This document shows, in pieces, positions 1 to 10,859 of a stretch of DNA of 64,000 nucleotides. Numbering within the stretch: the stretch's first letter is position 1; each line of letters opens with the position of its first letter. The notes beneath the pieces were generated by a model. That model was not told the origin of the DNA. It saw only the letters and a program-made list of their open reading frames with translations, and did not search any database. Both the position numbers and the translations under genes were made by a program. This DNA is from Roridomyces roridus (Eukaryota; Basidiomycota; Agaricomycetes; Agaricales; Mycenaceae), in assembly GCA_029378245.1 (NCBI GenBank), contig JARKIF010000018.1:992001-1056000 (forward strand), in the 5' to 3' direction.

Positions 1-752
1 GTAGAGTGCCCAAATTCTTAGGCAGACTCATCGCCACCGCCAAGGAAGACGTGTCTCGTCCAAACTCCACACCCTCCCGGGTCAGTCTTTCGGAATCGGT
101 GTGGCTTCGTGCGCGCGGCTGTATCTTACTAGTTGAAGAGAATCTGCCGACTGGAGAATATCAAATCCTCACCACAGAGCTCGAGCGCGAGGTCTTTGAT
201 CTTTCGGTGGCCAGGTGGCAATCGACTTCACAACGTACCAACGCACTACTGCTCGCACCAGCACGTTGGAGACACGGTACAGATTATCCCGCGTGCATGT
301 CGAAGAGTAAGTACAGAGCTGGTGAGTTCTCGCCTCACTGGCCACGTCACGGTCTGTCGTCGTATAACAAGAGCCTCCATCAGGAAACACCTCCCCAGGT
401 ATTTTTGGCACATTTTGCCAAAATTTGCCAAAAATATTGAGAATAGCTGAATATCCGAAGAATGAGCAAGAATATGTTAGTCCCAACCAAAATACCAAAA
501 CTTTTGGCACTTTTGGAGTGGATATTGGCATTGGTTGAACCTTGCCAACAGAGCAGAAATGAAGAATGAAGCAGAGGGGGAACATTGCATCTCAGTGGGA
601 GCAAAACATTCACCATCAGCTCTGCCCACTGATTGTTGATCAGGAACAGTCAGGCACAGCTGATAATCAATGACTGACAGGAACTTACAGAAGTGATCGG
701 GATCTCAGTAGCTAAGGCTATTTTATTTAAATGACAAGGATAATTAAATGAT

Positions 753-840
753 GTTTCCAAGGGGAGTTGAACGAGGGACCTCCTGTAAAAGGTACAGACA
801 ACACAAAGGGGGAAGCTTACTACTACACTACAATAGAAAC
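753..840 (-). tRNA. tRNA-like relic (decayed, possibly intron-bearing or SINE-type)
   Basis: On the minus strand an 88-nt stretch begins GTTTCTA and ends TGGAAAC, which pair over seven bases with one G-T wobble as an acceptor stem would. An A-box-like TAGTGTAGTAGT and a B-box-like CGTTCAACTCC sit at the right spacing. The T-arm stem does not pair and no clear anticodon loop is found, so this is not a working tRNA gene. It lies inside the 381-1458 insert, which fits a tRNA-derived repeat. Confidence 0.3.
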
Positions 841-1088
841 ATGAGTCTGGCAATCTTAGCTCCCATGATGTGACCCCATGAGTCCAACAGTATTATGCAC
901 CAACAGAAGAGCACTCAGGGATGGGCTTAGTGAGAGATGAAAGCCAATCAGGGGCAGATGTGCCTCCACTTCATAGTCCAAAGAGACTGATCTTGTTTGA
1001 GGTGCACCACAGACTCTTTACCAGAAGACTGAGGTGAGTTGGTGACCTGGAATACAAGACTTCCTGGCTGTGGATGGATGACTAGAAA

Positions 1089-1192
1089 GTTTGGCAAATT
1101 TGCTGAAACATACCTCAAAATATCTGGCCCACCAAAAAAAGTTTGGCCAGTTTGCTGAGAAATACCTCGAAATTTCTGGCTCCCCAAAAAAA
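1089..1192. repeat. Two tandem 52-bp units
   Basis: Two adjacent 52-bp copies, 1089-1140 and 1141-1192, each begin GTTTGGC and end in CC followed by seven A, with about ten differences. They lie inside the 381-1458 insert. Confidence 0.75.
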
Positions 1193-1726
1193 GTTGTGAT
1201 ATTTTTGCAAAACTTTCAGAAATTTTGGTGGACAAGCTCTGGTCAGTTGGAATTGGTACTTTATACAGGTGTACAGCAGCTACCTTTAATGTACTGCATT
1301 TTGATCAGGTTCCCAATGTCATACTGATGAAAAGCAAAATCTCCATTTTGGAAACTTTGTCAACATTGGGCAAAAGTTTCGAGAATGACTGCAAAATATT
1401 TGAGCTGCGAGATATTTTTGAAAGATTTGCGATAAAATATCCAGGGAGGTTTTTCCTGATGTCTTGCATAGGATCGAGCCCTCCGTTTACGAACGTATTG
1501 GGTTTCTCCAAAACCACAGGGCCGGACGATCCCATCTCTCTTCTCCTTGCCACACTCGAGGGACCTTTTTCCCGCCCACGGGGCCACGTCAAGAACCGTA
1601 TCGCTCCTCTCTTTGTCGAGCGTCTACAGCGGTGTCGCGAGGCTCGAGTGCCACCACGCAATACGGTCTTCGCGCCTCTCCTACCCTCGCTGCCCTTACG
1701 CGATTCCCGCCGCTCGTTTTCTGCAT

Positions 1727-1875
1727 CGTCCATCCCGTCCATCCCGTCCATCCGTCCCGTCCATCCCGTCCATCCCGTCCATCCCGTCCATCCCGTCCAT
1801 CCCGTCCATCCCGTCCATCCCGTCCATCCCGTCCATCCCGTCCATCCCGTCCATCCCGTCCATCCCGTCCATCCT
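1727..1875. repeat. Minisatellite, 9-bp unit CCATCCCGT
   Basis: About fifteen nearly perfect copies of the 9-bp unit CCATCCCGT run head to tail, with one variant near 1750. Because the unit is a multiple of three, all six frames stay open and give artificial repeat ORFs such as His-Pro-Val and Thr-Gly-Trp. It interrupts the decayed X sequence and is not taken as coding. Confidence 0.9.
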
Positions 1876-3431
1876 TCACCTCCCTCCCCGCCTCCGCCTC
1901 GCCGATCCTGAGACACAGGGCATCGCCGATGGCCTTCTCGCCGCCACCACCTCGTCCTCCTCGCGAGAACCGAGACCGAGCATCACTAAGTGCTGCAGAG
2001 GCTTGGCTACCAGGCCTTCGACCATAAATGGTAAATGGTGTACGTGGATCTAGGCCTGGTGTTGCCAGCGTGGAGTTGGCGTGTCGGAGATCGAGGCGCT
2101 CCGATGCAAGCTTCAGGATCCCCTTTCCCGCGGATGCGAGCCATCGCGGGCACCGCAGAGGCTCTTGGCGCGCCGCACGCAGACGACTTGTACTTTTGCC
2201 AATCGAATGAGGATTGGATTACGTACTCTGCGACGCCGCACGCGGACGGCACGGCCACTATTTCAGGTTGTAATACATGGTGTGTACAGGACCTCGCGTT
2301 CATGTTTTCCGTGTAGTGTTGTAACTATTAGTCTTGACCTTTAAGTTTGTTTAAAACATAAAATCCGGCGTCTGTATCAAACATGTCCCTGCTGCATTCC
2401 TCCCACTTCTCGGGACCCTTTCGCCAATTTGTTTTGTCTATTGCAAAGCAGATGATTATGAACTTGTGGACAACGTGATAAACAGACCTCTTACCAATGC
2501 AGCAGCCTCTCAGTGTGGGACAGGTATTGACCCAGATTTGTGAAGCCTCTCGGTCGCTATCAACGTCGACCGCCAAACGAGAGCTTGCGAGGGCATCATT
2601 TACAAACGCCAGATATTCGAGACGCGCAAATTGCGGCAGGTATGTCGTGATGTGGTTTATGGTTTCCTGTATACTAGGCTTTCAACAAGAAGGACCTTGA
2701 AGGATCGAGACTGCAAGCTTACACTCGTACGCCTATCCCAGGTGCACAGTTTAAATTTTTTCAAGTTGGGCATGCGAGTCGATAGATGGAGGAGAAGATC
2801 GGGAACTTTTGTCGAAGATACACAGTCGAAACAAAGAGTGAAGTCGGGGTTGGTCTGCACACTGAGGCAAGACGGTCAAGACCTGGGGTCTCTCCGATCC
2901 AAGACGTTTGCACGGCTAGAAGATTGTGCGTCGAGAACGCGGAAAGTAGACGCAGTAATCCATGGTAATACTGAAGCTTTGGCAGCAAGGTTCCTTCCGA
3001 AATGTGGGTATCTTGTCCAGTGACGACGCTCCAAAGACGAAGCTGGGTGATGGTCGAGTGGCGACTCAAAAACTCTGCGACACAAAGTTCCCATGAAACG
3101 CGAGCGTCTAAGAAGCAGGAAATGAGGTTGGGAAAGGTGACGCCGGCGAGGCAGGACGCTACACCCAACGGGCTGAAGTCCCTGATACACAAGTGCTCCA
3201 GTCGTCGCATGAGGTTGAAAGATTCGACCAACAAAGCTTTGAGTGGGCCGGGGTATGAAAGAGAATAGCTTGAAAACAAGCAATTAGCCGATGGGTGTGA
3301 AAGAGAGATAGACAGGCGTACTTATTTATCAAGCTAAGAGATCGCACAGAATCCGCTCGCTCGGGACTCTGCACTATTGCGTTGCAGAAGGCCTTCAGAA
3401 CATCCAATTTGGAGTTTTCCGGGCGCAGAAC

Positions 3432-3871
3432 CAAGGGGGCACCGGGATCGAAATTTCGTACTGGGGGAGGGGGGGGGGGGGGTCCCGAGAGGGCTCGAAA
3501 AAAATTTCTATATGTATATTAGTAAATGTGTTTTGGAGCATATTGGACACTCTTGATTGAAATTTCCAAATCGGGACTGATATATTACATAGTACAGCTG
3601 CCAGTCTCATCGACTCTCACAAGACATTGCCACAGACAACAAGTGTATCATTGCTCAAGTACACATGAGATGGGTCTAATTGACACTGGGGTCCTCTAAT
3701 AAGTTTGTAATACATATTTTTCCTATGGTTGGGAGCCGCAGATTGCTCGGACCACCGGTAAATCACATGATCGTGGGAATGATCTGCCTTATATAGGAGG
3801 GGGGGGTCCAGCCAGGGTCGAAAAAAACTTTTCGACCCTATATCCGAAATTCCGATCCCGATGCCCCCTTG
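3432..3871. mobile_element. hAT-type MITE, 440 bp, inside F-box copy A
   Basis: The ends are CAAGGGGGCACCGGGATCG and the inverse of CAAGGGGGCATCGGGATCG. The insert is flanked by a perfect 8-bp direct repeat CGCAGAAC at 3424-3431 and 3872-3879. Eight-base duplications and CA-rich ends are typical of the hAT superfamily. Excision with one target copy rejoins the F-box reading frame exactly. A run of twelve or more G near 3468 and its C-rich counterpart near 3800 lie inside. No transposase is encoded. Confidence 0.88.
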
Positions 3872-4020
3872 CGCAGAACAGCCTCCCGGTTCAGAATGGG
3901 CAGGACAAGCGCATGGAACAGTTTGGAGAGGCGGCAAAGGGTCGCCTGGTCTGCTCTGGCCGCGTGTTGGATGATTTTGGTGAGGACCTCGTTTGGAAAC
4001 CATCGGGTTATAAGCATGTA

Positions 4021-4795
4021 TGTCGGAAATCTGGGTTTGAGCTTGTAAGTGGAGCGTTAGTCACAAGTGTTGACAAGTATGTATAAGCGGGTCCAATTTT
4101 TGATAAGTCTAGATCAATTTCATAAGCGCTGCCAAGCGCTAAACTCAGCTGGATGCATCGATTCTGGGAGGTACATGAATACAAAAAAAAAACTACATAT
4201 AATCGTTGGGCTGCGCGCACGGGTCCCCGGACCTACCCTATCGATATGAAAAGACATGGTTGAGGCCCTTTTGAGACCGTATGAGGCTCCTGCGGCCTTT
4301 TATGCCTCCCATACCCCTCCCATACCCCATGTATGGGTTTGGCATTTTTGGCGATGGAAAGGTTCGCCTTGGGGGCCTGGGACGGCCAGCTGCAGCTTGA
4401 AGACACTGGGATGACTGCCCTCCGGGTTGAGAACCATCCGTCCACGACGGCCGTCGGTGACTCGGTGGGTAGACTCTGTTAAAGGATGGTAACCACTAGT
4501 AGCCAAGCTATTGACATGTCGATGGAGGGAACGATGAGGAGGCCGGCGACGAAGGCGGTGACAGCCGAGGCGAATTGGACTCGTGAGGGACTGGGCTGGA
4601 TTGGGGCTGGATCCCAAGTTGATCCGCTTATCAAATGACCGATGCACTTATACTTTCAGGCTGCAACTTATACATCGCCTCTAAGACGAACTTTTTGCTT
4701 GTAGTTCACTTATGAGAGGTGTGTTTTGCTTACGTGCTTATGGCTCTTATAAGTACCTATCAGCGGGGTATAAGTACAGCAATGTTTTTCGGACA
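4021..4795. mobile_element. TA-flanked MITE, 775 bp, inside the 5' end of F-box copy A
   Basis: The inverted ends are TGTCGGAAA and the inverse of TGTCCGAAA, flanked by TA at 4019-4020 and 4796-4797 as in Tc1/mariner-like elements. Excision with one TA gives a junction whose translation matches paralogue C over the N-terminal ITRW segment. Many short subterminal motifs of the form CTTATAAGT or its inverse lie near both ends (for example 4130, 4640, 4745, 4770), as seen in elements whose transposase binds repeated sites. No transposase frame is present. Confidence 0.8.
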
Positions 4796-4853
4796 TACGC
4801 CTTTTGCGCACTTCGAGTCCGCATGGTGAGAGAGTATTCGAGGTGAGAAGGTT

Positions 4854-4880
4854 ACGATTCCTAACCCATTCAGGAATCGT
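4854..4880. repeat. Short hairpin ACGATTCCT...AGGAATCGT
   Basis: A 9-bp stem with a 9-nt loop lies just upstream of F-box copy A. The same stem occurs at 14274-14298 between copies C and D, so it marks the end of a shared repeat rather than a gene-specific site. Confidence 0.6.
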
Positions 4881-6153
4881 CCCCTACTCTGTCAAGAGGA
4901 GGGTTCTGTGGGGCTGAATGGACATCAGTGTGCCAAGGTGATCCCATCAAATGACCTTCCCAGTCAGACGAAACTTGTAAGCACTATATCCACTCGATCT
5001 CCGGGGGCATAGCGGCAGCATGGATCACTGGCAAATTTCCATCGCGCAGGGGAAAGGTTTGGGTTTCAATCGTAAGCCGCCGACAGCGGGAGGGCCCATG
5101 ACTGGAGACGCTCGTCTGGCAGATTAATCCTCTTTGCATTAGATTCACTCCTTCAAGATTCAACATGACATTTAAAATGAAAGCAGGCAACCAGCCCAGA
5201 GTAGGGGAACGGCGCTCGCGCCGCTATGGATTCTTTATAACCCCCCTACCCATCAAACGATTGACATTCATGATTGGCTGGGGTTGTCAGCTGTCATCTC
5301 GTTTCCGAGTCCCGACAGGTCCCGGACTCCCGACGAATTTACGCCAGTGTTTGATTCGGATCTGTTGCTCTTCTGAAGTCTTCTGATCAGCATTTCGGCG
5401 CCCGGGAGCCGAGGTGCGATCCACATGACCGCCGAACCACCGCCGAAAGTGTTTTCAATGTGAACGCCTCGCCTCATCAAGATGCAATTCCGACGTCCGA
5501 TTGGGAAGGGGCACATGAGTACTCGACAAGTAATACGAGAACCTCAGCTGGAAGTGTGCTGGCAATGGGCATTATTACCGTACTTGATCTCTATTGGCCG
5601 AGATCACCAGGTTGATAGTACCAACCATCGCTTGTGCTGCGGGGCTATTCGAGGTCCACTGTTGATTTTGCCTGCCATGGGTCCCAGCATCACTTCGGCT
5701 CATATGGGCGGCTCATATGGGCGGCGGCAACAGTGTGTTTCAAAACAAATATTGGGTACTCGGACCAGCGGATCAGAGTCCGGCTGAGATTTCACCAGTG
5801 CTTTTTCAGACAACCCTTTGGTGGAGCTTCCCGGGACCTGCTTCAACAGTGCTTGCAATTCAATCACTTTTGATGTGCCGAAAGACAAAACCGCAACAGA
5901 TGAGGTTGAATTTTCTTGTCCTCGACTAGACTTGCCCAGCCCAGACACTGTTCAGAATCCCAGAATGTTACCAGAGCGGAATCGTTTCTGCCATGCGCAC
6001 GCAATGGCCTCAAAGCCAGGGGTGAGTGGTGGTTGTGGACAAGCGCGAAATGATGCCGATCAAACTGTTTACATAAGGCCCCGCTCGGGTGCCACGGCTA
6101 GTTACTCGCCGAATTAGGGAATCGGCGCGTCAAGCAACTGATCAACGAGATCG

Positions 6154-6190
6154 ACCAGTCTGTCTATCGACAACTCATAGACAGACTGGT
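6154..6190. repeat. Perfect 14-bp inverted repeat with 9-nt loop
   Basis: ACCAGTCTGTCTAT at 6154-6167 is mirrored exactly by ATAGACAGACTGGT at 6177-6190. It is not inside a recognised gene. Confidence 0.7.
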
Positions 6191-6370
6191 TACGAGTCTA
6201 CTCGGCCCTGCTCCTCCCTCCGTTCCTGAATCCTCTCCCTCCATCTCCGCGCGTCTCACAGCCTCACACTTCTAACACCAAGGAAGCTCGGGGATCTACA
6301 CAATGACACGCATCACCGACTTATATGACCGGATTCGGCTCAAGACCACGAACGACTAGGAACGACTCCG

Positions 6371-6399
6371 ATGGCGCCGGCGCCGGACGCCGGCGCCAT
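6371..6399. repeat. Perfect GC-rich 12-bp inverted repeat with 5-nt loop
   Basis: ATGGCGCCGGCG at 6371-6382 and CGCCGGCGCCAT at 6388-6399 form a perfect stem around CCGGA. It lies about 400 bp upstream of the DUF6534 gene. Confidence 0.7.
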
Positions 6400-6813
6400 G
6401 GCCGACGTGGGAGACGCGTTGGGAACTCTGGGCAACGCTATACATAGTACGGTAGAGATGTGGTGCGTGACAACCGGCGCAGGCTCAGGCTGACTTGTTC
6501 GAGTAGTCCGCGATCTCGTTGCTGCTCCAGCCTCCAGTTCTCCCTTTGGCGTGCGTGCATCTCCATGGAAAATTCCCCTGGTACATGGCCGTCGTTGTCG
6601 CCGCCTCTTTAAACAAAAGTCCGCTTGACAAGAGTTAATATCTCCATATGCGGAGCGTCGAGACTAATATCTCCATTCATAGCGCCGACCAGGGTTTCAA
6701 CGTCCCTGTCAGACCCTGACGACAGACAATTCGGGCGTGCCTGCCACCTGCAGCTGGGGAGTATAGGTAAGTGCCGCAATTCAAGAACGCTCACTCAAAC
6801 ACCCTCCTCTTGG

Positions 6814-8139
6814 ATGACCGCTTCCATACCCTCGGATATTGCAGAAATGTATGTCCCTGGTGTCTCTGAGAATTCACCTTGACTCAGCAGTCTGCGCATT
6901 AGAACGACTCCGAGGGTGGGCTCCCCGTCCTACCAGGAACTGTACGACGACCTCTTTGCAGCTCCTGGGGATCCTCATGAACTCTGGCCTGATGGGATCC
7001 TTAATCGTCCAAGTCTGTGAGTATCGTCGAGCGCAGTGGGTTGCCGCACTTCGCTCAATTCTCAAAACACCAGACTATTACTACTGCACATTCCCCAACG
7101 ACCGAAGCATCGCCAAGGCCACTGTATATGCCGTATTCTGTCTGGAGCTTTTCCACACAGTAGTCATGGCTTATGCTGGGTTCGGCTTGGCCTCGATACA
7201 GTTCCCTCGCTGATCTATTGTAACAGGTACTGGGACTTTGGATTCGGAGACGGCAATCTGGATAATTTCCTCAAGAGGCTCCAGTCGTGGATCACCCCCG
7301 CCACTACACTCATGTCTGGACTCATCGCTGCCATCGTCCAGATATTCTATGCTTTTCGGCTTTATTCTTTTTCAGGTTCCAGGATCGTCGGTGCGACGAT
7401 CACCTGGGTGCGAGCTACATTTCCGATTTCTGCCGTTCTCCAGCTGAGCTGATTGGTTTCACAGTTGGCTCTTCTACAATTTGCCGCTTCCGTGGCAGAA
7501 GGCATCGTAGTCACACGAACTGGCCACGCAGGCCGTCCCGCCTACGTGCCAGTTACACTCCTTGTAAGACTATTCGCTCCCACGTACATACATACATGGA
7601 TACTTAGTTTAGCTGTGGCTGGTCGGCAGCGCTGGCTGTGATGTCTTGATTGCAGGGAGTATGACCTTCTACGTGAGTCGTGCACTTCCTCATCTCGAAA
7701 TTCAACTGAGGATATCGGATACCTGTAGCTCCGCCGTGAAACCCTTGTGTCCAAGCATATGAAGAACAAACTATCGACCATTATCCGTTTGACCATCGGC
7801 ACTGGGACACTCACAGGCAAGTACCTCGGCCACTCGCCTCTGCTATTTCCCCGCTCAAGCATGCCGAAGCCATCGTAGCTGTCTCAGAGATATTCGTTGT
7901 TTTCGCATTCCCGACGCACATGTATTACAATACCGGGGTCTTGACCCTCGGCAAGTTGTACTCCAACAGCCTACTGGTACGTTGCAAGCCGAGAACTTGA
8001 GTTGCAGCGGCGAGCTAATGGAATGGGCGGTCAGGTATTGTTGAATGCGCGGGCTGTTGTTGTTGGGGGACGCGATGACCAAACGAGCACGCAGAGAGCT
8101 CGAGATATTGACTCGGGGGTTCAGCGAATTGTGAACTAG
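6814..8139 (+). CDS. DUF6534-type multi-pass membrane protein
   Basis: This belongs to a large mushroom family of seven-helix membrane proteins of unknown role. Diagnostic segments appear in family order: LLGILMNSGLMGSLIVQV, then FLELFHT-like CLELFHTVVMAYAG, YWDFGFGD, ITPATTLMSGLIAAIVQIFYAFRLY, GSAGCDVLIAGSMTFY, IIRLTIGTGTLT, and the C-terminal hallmark LGKLYSNSLLV followed by LLNARAV. At least six introns with GT...AG borders separate these, for example after YAG near 7170, before LALLQF near 7462, and between LLV and LLNARAV (about 7979-8035). The ATG at 6814 (MTASIPSDIAE) resembles family starts, but the first intron does not join in frame with any splice site I could find, so the 5' end is uncertain. 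The stop is TAG at 8137-8139. Confidence 0.75.
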
Positions 8140-8464
8140 GAGTCGGTGCGATGTCGACTGGAAGGAATGCATGATGCCCGGTATCGCCGTTTTCATCCGG
8201 AACCGATATAATCTTGAATTCAATTCAACCACAAGGGTGGTTGCGTATTTCCAACTTGGTTTTGCCCAGTCCAGATCAAAGTTTGAGATGCCTCTGATGG
8301 AGTGCCTATAACTTGGTGGGAAGGGCCGCTGCAGAGCACGCCGGGTACGAGAACCTACTGGGTTGATTGATCGTTGTACTTATGTGGATAAAGCTTGGGA
8401 CAAGCGCGAAATGATCCTACGGGAAGCATTGAGGTTTACAGATGCAGGTGTACTACGGGAGGAA

Positions 8465-9478
8465 ACATGCACAGTAAACAAGGAAGGAATCTTCCGCTCG
8501 ACCAGCACCTTGATCGTCGCGCACCATTCGCCCGTCCATTCTTGAGATGGACCAGAGTTGAAGGCGATGCAGAGGTCGGGAGGGGTGAATTGCGTGCCTT
8601 GAGTTTGAATGTCGTCGTGGTATGTGCTTGAATTCCGAGTCAGAATGAGTATTAGTACTTCTGTGGTGGAGGCCGTGAACCGCGGTACGTACTCGCAGAC
8701 GAAACGTGCACGCGTTTTCGCCCTTGTGCGGTGCAGTCTCTATGCGGAGGGTGGCCGGATTAGTCTTTTGCGGAAAGTAGCGGTGATGGAAGCACGGGCA
8801 TGTTTCCATCTGGATGCTGCTCGGTGTCCGCTCAACGGGCAAGTTGGCAACTCTGGGCCGCAGAACAAAATCGGCGCAAAATCCAATGGTAAAAGCCCGA
8901 ATGACGATGCGTACTTCGAGAGTCTTGACCTGAGGCAAGCGATGGAGAATCTCCTCGAAAACGGTCCCCTTCATGAGCTCTTTGGTCTACGCGCCGAGGA
9001 CCTAGGAGAGTGAGAACAAGGTGACTGACACGAGAATCAAACCTACATGTACAATGAGCTTATCCTTGCTCGTCCACGCATCCCCCTCATCTATTCAGCT
9101 GGGTCGAGATCGGAGAGCAAGATGGAAGAAAAACACGCACCGGAGAAGCTGGTCCTCGCAGAGTCGTATCATTCGCGAGGCCTGGGACTTGGTCGCGTTG
9201 TGCAAGACCTCCAGGTCACGGATGGGTTCCTCTGGAAGCGGAAGAACCAGCGCTTGAGGAGCTCGAACATCGGTTGTGAGACTGCCGAAGACCTTGCAAA
9301 TGGGCTTGTGCTGCTTCCAGTCCGACTGTGGGGTGGGTGAGAGCACTGGGCGGGCGGAACGGGCTGTACTAGCGCTTGAAGGAGACTTACCTTGGCTGCA
9401 ATATCCGACTCTGCGACATCCAGCGCATTCAGAGATCTTTCCTTCCTTGAAGCAGTTGCCGACACAGACAATGAATGA
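8465..9478 (-). pseudogene. MYND zinc-finger protein gene, truncated at its 5' end
   Basis: Minus-strand exons read CVGNCFKEGKISECAGCRRVGYCS near 9470-9400, then after an intron SDWKQHKPICK and LVLPLPEEPIRDLEVLHN, matching a MYND finger and the conserved region after it in a common basidiomycete family. A C-terminal piece near 8640-8470 (LCIAFNSGPSQEW, TIKVLVERKIPSLFT) matches the same family. The best splice omits the CQ pair of the finger, so at least one zinc ligand is missing. The sequence between the two parts is not readable as one frame. The 5' end abuts the stop codon of F-box copy B, which suggests the array displaced the gene's start. Confidence 0.65.
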
Positions 9479-10723
9479 TTAGTCTTGGAAACAAATTTTG
9501 TTGAATACACAAAATCCGGATTCTGTATCAAACACGCTCTTGCTACATTCCTCCCACTTCTCGGGATCTTTTCGCCAACCTATTTGGTCTGTTGAAAAGG
9601 AGATGATTAGAACTTGCGGGATCCGCAATGAGCAGACCTCTTACCAATGCAGCAGCCTCTCAATGTCGGACAGATATCGACCCAGATTCGTAGAGCCTCT
9701 CGGCTGCTATCGACGTCAAGGGTCAACCCAGGGCGGGCGATGGCATCTTCGAATGCCAGATATTCGAGAGACTCGAATCGCGGCAGGTGGGCCGTGATGT
9801 GGTTCACGGTTTCCTTTATGATTGTCAGTGTTGGTTCGACTTGGAGCCAAGGAATATGCAGACTTACAGCGGTGATTCCTCCAATCCAGGTGCGCAGTTT
9901 CAAATTTTTCAATCGCGGCATGTGAGTCGATACATGGAGGAGAAGCTCGGAGACTGGTGTCGGGGATACGCAGTCGAAACACAGAGTGAGGTCAGGATTG
10001 GTCTGTACAGTGAGAGCAAGACGGCCGAGACCTATGGTCTCTGCGCTCCAAGACGTTTGCACAGCTACAAGACTGTGCGCCAAGAACGGACAAAGTAGAG
10101 AGAGTGCGCCATGGTAATACTGGAGCTCTGGCAGCAAGGTTCCTTCCGGAATGTGGGGAGAGTCTGGTGCAATGACGCTCCAAAGACGAAGATGGGTGAT
10201 GGTGGGGTGGCGACTCAAGAACTCCGCGACAGAGGGTTGCCAAGCAACGCGTGTGTCTAAGAAGCAGGACATGAGGGCAGGAAAAGTGAGGCTGGAGAGG
10301 CAGGAGCCTACACCCGTCGGGCGCAAGTCCTTGATGGACAAGTGCTCCAGTCGTCGCGTGAGATTCAAACATTCCATTAACAAATCTTTGAGTGGGCCGG
10401 GGTCGGAAAGAGAATATCTTGGGAGCATGCGATGAGCGCATCGATGAGCACCATGAGTGAAAGAGAGAAAGAGAGACATACCCGTGTAGGAAGGTAAGAG
10501 ATCGCACAGAATCCGCTCGCTGGGGATTCCGTACAATTGCGCTGCAGAACGCCTCAAGAGCACCTTGCCTGAATAGATCCAGAACAACCGTCCTATCCAG
10601 AATGGGCAAGACAAGCGCATGGAAAATTTTGGAGACGCGGCAGAGCGTCGTCTGGTCCGATTTCAGCGCGTTTTGGACGATTTCGGCGATGACCTCGTTG
10701 GGGAGCCGCAGGGTAATGCACAT
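9479..10723 (-). CDS. F-box/LRR-like family protein, copy B
   Basis: The ATG at 10723 gives MCITLRLPNEVIAEIVQ and the F-box core SDQTTLCRVSKIFHAL. A first intron follows the segment RADSVRSLTF, with acceptor near 10489 before YSLSDPG. The long second exon carries leucine-rich segments (LTRRLEHLSI, LSRHPTITHLRLW, MPRLKNLKLRTW). An intron near 9800-9855 precedes ETVNHITAHLPRFESLEYLAF, and a last small exon follows CPTLRGCCIG and holds KWEECSKSVFD, ending at TAA 9479-9481. F-box proteins usually bind Skp1 in SCF ubiquitin ligases, and the variable leucine-rich part would bind a target. That role is inferred. All splices read in frame, so this copy looks intact. An upstream GTG could extend the frame but ATG is preferred. 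Confidence 0.8.
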
Positions 10724-10859
10724 CCGAGAGCGGCTACGCGTGAGGATCACCTGGTGGTGGTTTGGGACAGGTGCGAAATCAAGGCGAAATTCCGATCAAA
10801 TTCCCTCCTTTCTCTTCCACTCTCTTCTGCAATGTCGGTCCTCCGCTTGCTGGCTGTCC

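Larger units (their letters stand above)
381..1458. mobile_element. Insertion with imperfect inverted ends (about 1.08 kb)
   Basis: The left end CAGGAAACACCTCCCCAGG is mirrored by the right end, whose reverse complement begins CAGGAAAAACCTCCCTGG. The equivalent sequence at 11.05 kb lacks the insert, which supports insertion into X. No long transposase frame is visible, so it is probably non-autonomous. The flanks (gcctccat and tcttgcat) may be a decayed 8-bp target duplication, but this is not certain. Confidence 0.5.
1..2320 (+). pseudogene. X partner sequence of an F-box copy lying left of the window, broken
   Basis: This stretch resembles sequence at 10.86-12.19 kb, which lies just upstream of F-box copy B and runs in the opposite direction. 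Shared landmarks are the start (cagactca...), the phrase ataggatcgagccc (near 1469 and 11068) and the 3' end (ttctccgtgta-like, near 2305 and 12155). By analogy it belongs to an F-box copy just outside the left edge. Fragments of a common protein can be read, for example a tryptophan/histidine segment near 240-300, but no long intact frame joins them. It is split by an inserted element at 381-1458 and carries a minisatellite. I do not recognise the original protein family. Confidence 0.4.
2328..4824 (-). pseudogene. F-box/LRR-like family copy A, broken by two insertions and a frameshift
   Basis: Read right to left, this copy starts MRTRSAQK at 4824, continues after an insert with the F-box (RWFPNEVLTKIIQ, ADQATLCRLSKLFHAL), and runs through the leucine-rich body (LMRRLEHL, FPNLISCF) to the family ending CPTLRGCCIG plus a last exon ending GQD at 2330. 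Element 4021-4795 splits codon nine onward, and element 3432-3871 splits the segment after the F-box. Removing either insert with one copy of its target duplication restores the family reading frame. A separate one-base deletion near 2860 shifts the frame after LDRLASV. The copy is therefore a pseudogene, with an otherwise well-preserved intron pattern. Confidence 0.85.
4881..6813. other. About 1.9 kb without a recognisable gene
   Basis: No ORF here shows a known domain or exon pattern. The stretch near 5230-5260 (ttctttataacccccc...catcaaacga) matches the repeat at 14.23-14.27 kb, so part of this interval is repeat-derived. Two strong hairpins at 6154-6190 and 6371-6399 are listed separately. 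The last few hundred bases probably hold the promoter and 5' region of the DUF6534 gene. Confidence 0.5.

Noticed and set aside
1464..2053. Long ORFs of His-Pro-Val, Ser-Arg-Pro or Thr-Gly-Trp repeats on both strands
   Set aside because: They are produced by the 9-bp minisatellite, which keeps every frame open. Flanking sequence in these frames has no domain.
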